Origin: JBGCDD01 sp045105075
Lineage (GTDB): Bacteria; Pseudomonadota; Alphaproteobacteria; Rhodobacterales; Rhodobacteraceae
Direction: 5' to 3'
DNA length: 38,337 nt
NCBI GenBank assembly: GCA_045105075.1
Contig: JBGCDD010000131.1
Coordinates: forward strand, 1 to 38,337
Shown here: piece after piece, positions 34,533 through 38,337 of the stretch
How positions within the stretch are numbered: position 1 is the stretch's first letter
Layout: each line of letters opens with the position of its first letter
Notes under the pieces: model-generated
What the model was told of the DNA's origin: nothing
Seen by the model: only the letters and a program-made list of their open reading frames with translations
Databases searched by the model: none
Translations under genes and position numbers: made by a program

Positions 34533-35413
34533 GCCGCGTTTTCGTGCTGGGGGCCTTGCATCTTGACGTGATCGTCAACGCCCCTGATTTGCCGCGCTTA
34601 GACGAAACGCTGATGGGCTCGGCCGTAAGCTATGCCTTTGGCGGAAAAGGCGGAAATCAGGCCTTGGCTGCGGCGCGCTTGGGGGCAGATGTGGCGCTTG
34701 CTGGACGTATCGGCAGTGACGGATTTGGTGCTCAATTGCTGGAAACGCTGTCTGCGTCGGGCGTTGATCACAGTCAGATTCAGCGCGATCCGGGAGCCTC
34801 AGGAATGAGCGTCGCAATCGTAAAACCCGGCGGTGATTACGGCGCGGTTGTCGTGTCTGCGGCCAATCTCAAGCTCGATGCAGATGCGGTTTCACTGCCC
34901 GCCGACACAAACGTCGTGGTGTTGCAAAACGAGGTTCCCGAAGCGGTCAATCTGGTGGTTGCGACCTTGGCCAAAAAAGCCGGCGCAACTTTGGTTTTGA
35001 ATGCGGCGCCTGCACGTCAAACGGCGCCTGAGTTGCTAAAATATGTGGATATCCTCGTTGTGAACCGGGTTGAGGCACAGGATATGACAGGTCTCGAAAA
35101 CGCTAATCAACAAGGCGCGGCTCTGCTGGCAAAGGGGCCGACATGCGTGCTGCTGACCTTGGGCGCACAAGGCGCGATGATGTTCACGCGCCAGCAGACC
35201 CAGATCTTCGAAGCACCTAAAGTCAAAGCAATTTCAACCCACGGAGCTGGTGATGCGTGGCTGGGCGCGTTGGTGGCCCAGCTTTCACGCGCGGTTCCCA
35301 TGACCGAAGCCATTACGACCGCGATGACTGCCGCTGCCTTGCATGTGTCGCTTCCTGTCGATCAACGCGCTCATGTGACCCGCGCGCAAATCGAGGCCTT
35401 TCGCCAGAAATAA
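34529..35413 (+). CDS. PfkB-family sugar kinase (ribokinase-like)
   Basis: 294 residues from a GTG at 34529 that overlaps the TIM-barrel stop (GTGA). VFVLGALHLDVIVNAPDLPR is the PfkB N-terminus, AFGGKGGNQALAAARLGADV the first family signature with the sugar-binding GGKGGN, and THGAGDAWLGALVA the second, with GAGD at 239-242 and catalytic base D242. The second signature has Ser-Thr-His where most members have Asp-Thr-x. It would phosphorylate a sugar or nucleoside with ATP. Coupled to the isomerase-like gene, so the pair may act in sequence. Cytoplasmic. Confidence 0.91.
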   Translation: MSRVFVLGALHLDVIVNAPDLPRLDETLMGSAVSYAFGGKGGNQALAAARLGADVALAGRIGSDGFGAQLLETLSASGVDHSQIQRDPGASGMSVAIVKPGGDYGAVVVSAANLKLDADAVSLPADTNVVVLQNEVPEAVNLVVATLAKKAGATLVLNAAPARQTAPELLKYVDILVVNRVEAQDMTGLENANQQGAALLAKGPTCVLLTLGAQGAMMFTRQQTQIFEAPKVKAISTHGAGDAWLGALVAQLSRAVPMTEAITTAMTAAALHVSLPVDQRAHVTRAQIEAFRQK

Positions 35414-35421
35414 CAGCGCTC

Positions 35422-35490
35422 GCCGCCAAAGGCGGCCCCGAGGACGCGCCCGGAGGGCAAGGACGAGAGCTCGCGTGCGCCGTCAGGCGC
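35422..35490. terminator. Two hairpins between convergent kinase and aldo/keto reductase genes
   Basis: GCCGCC-AAA-GGCGGC at 35422-35436 is a 6-bp perfect stem with a three-base loop, and GCGCC-GTCA-GGCGC at 35477-35490 a 5-bp stem. Neither is followed by a proper T run, so they are not textbook terminators. Their position between converging genes suggests a role in ending transcription, or a repeated REP-like element. Confidence 0.35.
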
Positions 35491-35508
35491 TCAATTTGGC
35501 AAAACGGG

Positions 35509-36528
35509 TCAGGTGGGGGCGTCAGCGCGCATCAGACCCTGAGCTTTCAACTCTTCCCAAAGAGCTCTGGGAACTTCGGCTTGCGAGGCTTGCAGATTAC
35601 TGTCCATCTCGTCCACACCTTGCCCACCAGGAATCACTGAAACCGTGCTGGGATGCAGCAACGGAAACTGAAACGCCGCATCCACCAGTCGCACCTTATG
35701 AGCGGCACAAACCGCTTCAATCCGTGCGACTTTGTCCAAAATATCGCTGGGCGCGACTTCATAATTGTAAAACGCTCCCGGTCGCGCGCCCGTCGCCAAA
35801 ATCCCTGAATTATAGGGCCCGCCGGTGACAATCCCAATGCCGCGCGCCTCGACCAACGGCAGGAAACTGTCCAACGCGTTTTGCTCCAGCAGCGTATAGC
35901 GCCCGGCGAGCAAAAACAGATCAAAATCGCCACGATGGGTGAGGGTTTCGCACACCTCCCATTCGTTCACACCGGCCCCGAACGCTGTGATCGTACCGTC
36001 CTGGCGCAATTGCTCCAACGCGTGATAGCCGCCCGCCATCAGTTGGTCGACCTTGGCCGCCACATTGGCGGCACTGCCCTGATTTGGCACATCAATGTCA
36101 TGTACAAACAAAACATCAATGCGATGCGTGCCCAACCGCTCCAGCGACATCTCGATCGAGCGCATCACCCCATCATAGGAAAAATCATAGATCTCGCGCC
36201 GTGCAGGTACTTCAAACCACTTGCCAAAGCCATCACGCTGGTCGGGCGGGCAGGGGCGCAGCAAACGCCCGACTTTACTGGACAACACATACTCATCACG
36301 CGGTTTGTCACGCAAAAACCGGTTCAGCCGGGTTTCCGACAGCCCTAACCCGTAAAGCGGCGCGGTGTCATAGTAACGTACGCCCGCCTCCCAGGCGCGC
36401 GTCAGGATCGCATGCGCGTCATCATCTGAAATTGCACGGTAAAGATTGCCCAGCGGCGCGGTGCCAAAGCCCAACTCGCTCAGGGTCAGCCCGCCATTTC
36501 CGATCCGGTCCCAGTGACGTGTTTTCAC
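35509..36528 (-). CDS. Aldo/keto reductase, aldose (L-fucose/D-threo-aldose) dehydrogenase-like
   Basis: 339 residues from a GTG at 36528 with AAGGGA upstream. D54 and Y59 in YYDTAPLYGLGLSE, a Lys in YVLSSKVGRLLRP and a His in IDVLFVHDIDV make the AKR tetrad. The longer VGRLLRP insertion with FEVPARREIYDFSYDG is typical of the D-threo-aldose 1-dehydrogenase, L-fucose dehydrogenase and pyridoxal 4-dehydrogenase group, which oxidise cyclic aldoses or lactols to lactones with NAD(P)+. It lies convergent to the kinase and divergent from the BtpA gene, inside the sugar-like module. Specificity is inferred from the group only. Confidence 0.87.
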   Translation of the reverse strand: MKTRHWDRIGNGGLTLSELGFGTAPLGNLYRAISDDDAHAILTRAWEAGVRYYDTAPLYGLGLSETRLNRFLRDKPRDEYVLSSKVGRLLRPCPPDQRDGFGKWFEVPARREIYDFSYDGVMRSIEMSLERLGTHRIDVLFVHDIDVPNQGSAANVAAKVDQLMAGGYHALEQLRQDGTITAFGAGVNEWEVCETLTHRGDFDLFLLAGRYTLLEQNALDSFLPLVEARGIGIVTGGPYNSGILATGARPGAFYNYEVAPSDILDKVARIEAVCAAHKVRLVDAAFQFPLLHPSTVSVIPGGQGVDEMDSNLQASQAEVPRALWEELKAQGLMRADAPT

Positions 36529-36626
36529 AATGCATTCCCTTCAGTGTCTTTTGCATCAGCCTAGGGGAATTGGGGATGGTGTGCATCAAAATCCTCGCTA
36601 AACTTGGGCAAAAGAGGAGGGCGATC
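36529..36626. promoter_or_regulatory. Divergent gap between aldo/keto reductase and BtpA genes
   Basis: 98 bases that must hold both start signals. The BtpA ribosome-binding site AGAGGAGGGC is at about 36613-36622. TTTTGCATCA and GTGTGCATCAAAA stand about 30 bases apart as a loose direct TGCATCA repeat (36549 onward and 36583 onward) and could be regulator half-sites. No clear -35/-10 pair was assigned. Confidence 0.35.
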
Positions 36627-37430
36627 ATGCCAGCGTTTCAGCGTGTCTTTGGCCCGGTCAAGCCGGTGATCGCGATGGTGCATCTGGGCGCGCTGCCCGG
36701 CGCGCCGCTTTATGATCAAGCGGCGGGGTTGGACGGGATCGTGGCAGGCGCGCGCGCCGATCTTGAGGCGCTTCAGCGCGCCGGCGTTGATGCGGTGATG
36801 TTTGGCAATGAAAACGACCGCCCTTATGAATTTCAGGTCGATACCGCCAGCACCGCCACCATGGCTTATGTGATTGGCCAATTGCGCGATGACATCACCG
36901 TGCCGTTTGGGGTCAACGTTCTGTGGGACCCTCAAAGCACAGTCGCCTTGGCCGCCGCCACCGGCGCGCAGTTTTGCCGCGAAATTTTTACCGGCACTTA
37001 TGCAAGTGACATGGGCCCGTGGACCCCCGATGCAGGCGCGGCTTTGCGCTATCGCAACCGCTTGGGGCGCTCGGATCTGGCGATGTTGTTCAATGTCTCG
37101 GCTGAATTTGCCCATTCGCTCGATGCGCGCCCGTTGGCGGATCGCGCCCGAAGCGCAGTGTTTTCGTCGGTTCCTGACGCGGTTCTGGTGTCCGGGCAGA
37201 TCACAGGTGAAGCCGCCGCAATGAGCGATCTCGAAGCGGTCAAAGCGGTCCTGCCGGACACCCCGGTTTTGGCCAATACCGGGGTCAAACATGACACCAT
37301 CGCCGATGTGTTTGCGGTGGCCGATGGCTGTGTGGTCGGCTCGTCGCTGAAAGTTGATGGCGATACCTGGAACCCAGTGGATGCAGACCGCGCGGCTGAT
37401 TTCATGGACCGTGCGCGGGCGGCAAGATGA
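36627..37430 (+). CDS. BtpA/SgcQ-family protein
   Basis: 267 residues from the ATG at 36627 with a strong GGAGGG site; the long open frame upstream is the antisense of the aldo/keto reductase and not part of the protein. VKPVIAMVHLGALPGAPLYD is the family start, then GVDAVMFGNENDRPY, VPFGVNVLWDPQSTVALAAA, FCREIFTGTYASDMGPW and VLANTGVKHDTIADVFAVAD, giving a TIM-barrel layout. BtpA was first linked to photosystem I stability in cyanobacteria, while SgcQ lies in an E. coli sugar operon. The enzymatic activity is unknown, though the fold suggests a phosphosugar or nucleoside substrate. Overlaps the M42 gene by four bases (ATGA). Confidence 0.93.
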   Translation: MPAFQRVFGPVKPVIAMVHLGALPGAPLYDQAAGLDGIVAGARADLEALQRAGVDAVMFGNENDRPYEFQVDTASTATMAYVIGQLRDDITVPFGVNVLWDPQSTVALAAATGAQFCREIFTGTYASDMGPWTPDAGAALRYRNRLGRSDLAMLFNVSAEFAHSLDARPLADRARSAVFSSVPDAVLVSGQITGEAAAMSDLEAVKAVLPDTPVLANTGVKHDTIADVFAVADGCVVGSSLKVDGDTWNPVDADRAADFMDRARAAR

Positions 37431-38337
37431 GCCAGCTCAAACAAGATCTGATAGATTTGATGCGCATCCCCGGTCTTTCGGGTCACGAGGATCGCGTGCG
37501 CCGCGCCATTGCCGCGCGGCTGCCCGCCGGAGTGGGCCACCGCACCGACCGGTTGGGCAATCTGATCGTGTCCTTTGCCGGGACTGGTCCGCGTGTGATG
37601 CTGTTTGCGCATATGGATCAGCTGGGGTTCATTGTGCGCCGGATTGATGATGACGGCCTGATCCGCATCGAACGTTTGGGCGGTGTGCCCGAACGCGCTT
37701 TGGCCGCACAATCGGTGCTGCTTTGCGTGGGCGAGGGGCGCGATGTGCCCGGCGTGATTGCCAACAAAAGCCACCATGCCACTGGGCCGGGCGAAAAATA
37801 CGAGGTCGTGCGCGCACCTGATTTGATGATCGATACCGGCTTTTCCAGCAAAAAAGCGCTGGAAGCGGCGGGTGTGCGCATCGGCACGCCAGTGGTCTAC
37901 GCGCCAAATGTCATCGAACTTAGCGAGGGCCGTATCGCGGGTTCGTCGGTGGATGATCGCGCCGGTTGCGCCGTTTTGCTGGACGTGGCGCGGGAGCTGG
38001 CCCAACGCGAAAGCGGCCCGCCTGTGGATGTGGTTTTTTCTGTTCAGGAAGAGTTCAATTTGCGCGGCGCTCAGGTTGCAGCGCAAGCCTTGCGTCCGGA
38101 TATTGCGATCCAGATCGATCTGATGATTGCCTCGGACACGCCCGATATGGCCACGCGCGGTGACATGAGCCTGGGCAAAGGCCCCGGCATGAGCCTGTAC
38201 TCCTTTCACGGACGCGGCACATTGAACGGTGTCATCCCGCACCCGGGTCTGGTGGCATTGCTCGAACGGGTGGCTGAGGCAGAACAAATCAATTTGCAAC
38301 GCAGCGCGCAGGTCGGCATTTTAACGGATCTGTCCTA
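37427..38337 (+). CDS. M42-family metallopeptidase-like protein (cut by window end)
   Basis: 303 codons are visible with no stop; family members are usually 340-360 residues, so only the last 40-50 are missing. The two-zinc site of M42 aminopeptidases is present: H62 and D64 in FAHMDQLGF, D176 bridging in SVDDRAGCAVLL, E208-E209 in SVQEEFNLRGAQ, and D237 in ASDTPD. A missing C-terminal His ligand would lie beyond the edge. M42 enzymes are tetrahedral aminopeptidases, but members in sugar operons (FrvX, SgcX of E. coli) have no proven peptide substrate. Coupled to the BtpA gene, it may act on an amide or acyl bond of the pathway substrate; this is inference. Confidence 0.92.
   Translation, partial: MSQLKQDLIDLMRIPGLSGHEDRVRRAIAARLPAGVGHRTDRLGNLIVSFAGTGPRVMLFAHMDQLGFIVRRIDDDGLIRIERLGGVPERALAAQSVLLCVGEGRDVPGVIANKSHHATGPGEKYEVVRAPDLMIDTGFSSKKALEAAGVRIGTPVVYAPNVIELSEGRIAGSSVDDRAGCAVLLDVARELAQRESGPPVDVVFSVQEEFNLRGAQVAAQALRPDIAIQIDLMIASDTPDMATRGDMSLGKGPGMSLYSFHGRGTLNGVIPHPGLVALLERVAEAEQINLQRSAQVGILTDLS

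Noticed and set aside
36084..36626. Upstream extension of the BtpA frame
   Set aside because: It is antisense to the aldo/keto reductase; the ATG at 36627 has a strong ribosome-binding site and begins the family's normal sequence.
1..38337. tRNA, rRNA or CRISPR array
   Set aside because: No tRNA cloverleaf sequence, rRNA core sequence or regularly spaced repeat was noticed on reading through; a dedicated scan was not possible.

Overview
The window looks like chromosomal DNA of an alphaproteobacterium of the Rhodobacterales (Roseobacter/Rhodobacter type). The clues are a fairly GC-rich sequence, a short RpoH-type sigma factor of the alphaproteobacterial kind, many 1- and 4-base start/stop overlaps, an xdhABC operon joined to a BMP-type ABC transporter, and a short intergenic hairpin resembling one common in that family. 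The assignment rests on sequence character only. No rRNA, tRNA or CRISPR array was recognised.

Layout. 1-1500 is mobile-element wreckage: the 3' end of an IS1182-like transposase abuts a frameshifted IS110-family transposase. 1521-4929 (minus) carries cobU, a histidine phosphatase, a glutathione S-transferase and comM. Divergent from cobU, 5037-9564 (plus) is a housekeeping run: rpoH (behind a candidate RpoE-type promoter), a ChaN-like secreted protein, coaBC, dut and a membrane-anchored MoeB/ThiF-like E1 enzyme. After a roughly 380-base stretch without a convincing gene come a Cys/Met-metabolism PLP enzyme (minus), an M3 peptidase (plus), a large dimethylglycine/sarcosine-dehydrogenase-like flavoprotein with an overlapping membrane protein (plus), and a minus-strand trio: aldo/keto reductase, FAD amine oxidase and DUF938 methyltransferase.

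19431-28948 (minus) is one coherent unit. xdhA, xdhB and xdhC are followed, almost always with coupled starts, by an ABC ATPase, two permeases with a tiny two-helix membrane protein between them, and a periplasmic BMP-family lipoprotein-like binding protein, ending at a hairpin terminator. The natural reading is import of purine bases or nucleosides feeding xanthine dehydrogenase.

29250-32753 is dnaE, the replicative polymerase. 32802 to the right edge holds a sugar-catabolism-like module: GntR regulator, xylose-isomerase-like TIM barrel, PfkB kinase, a convergent aldose-dehydrogenase-like aldo/keto reductase, a BtpA/SgcQ-family protein and an M42 metallopeptidase-family protein cut by the window end. 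The BtpA plus M42 pairing also occurs in the uncharacterised E. coli sgc operon (SgcQ, SgcX). This module, whose substrate cannot be read from the sequence, is the best candidate here for an undescribed pathway. The GntR gene appears to have a leaderless promoter covered by a 14-base perfect palindrome.
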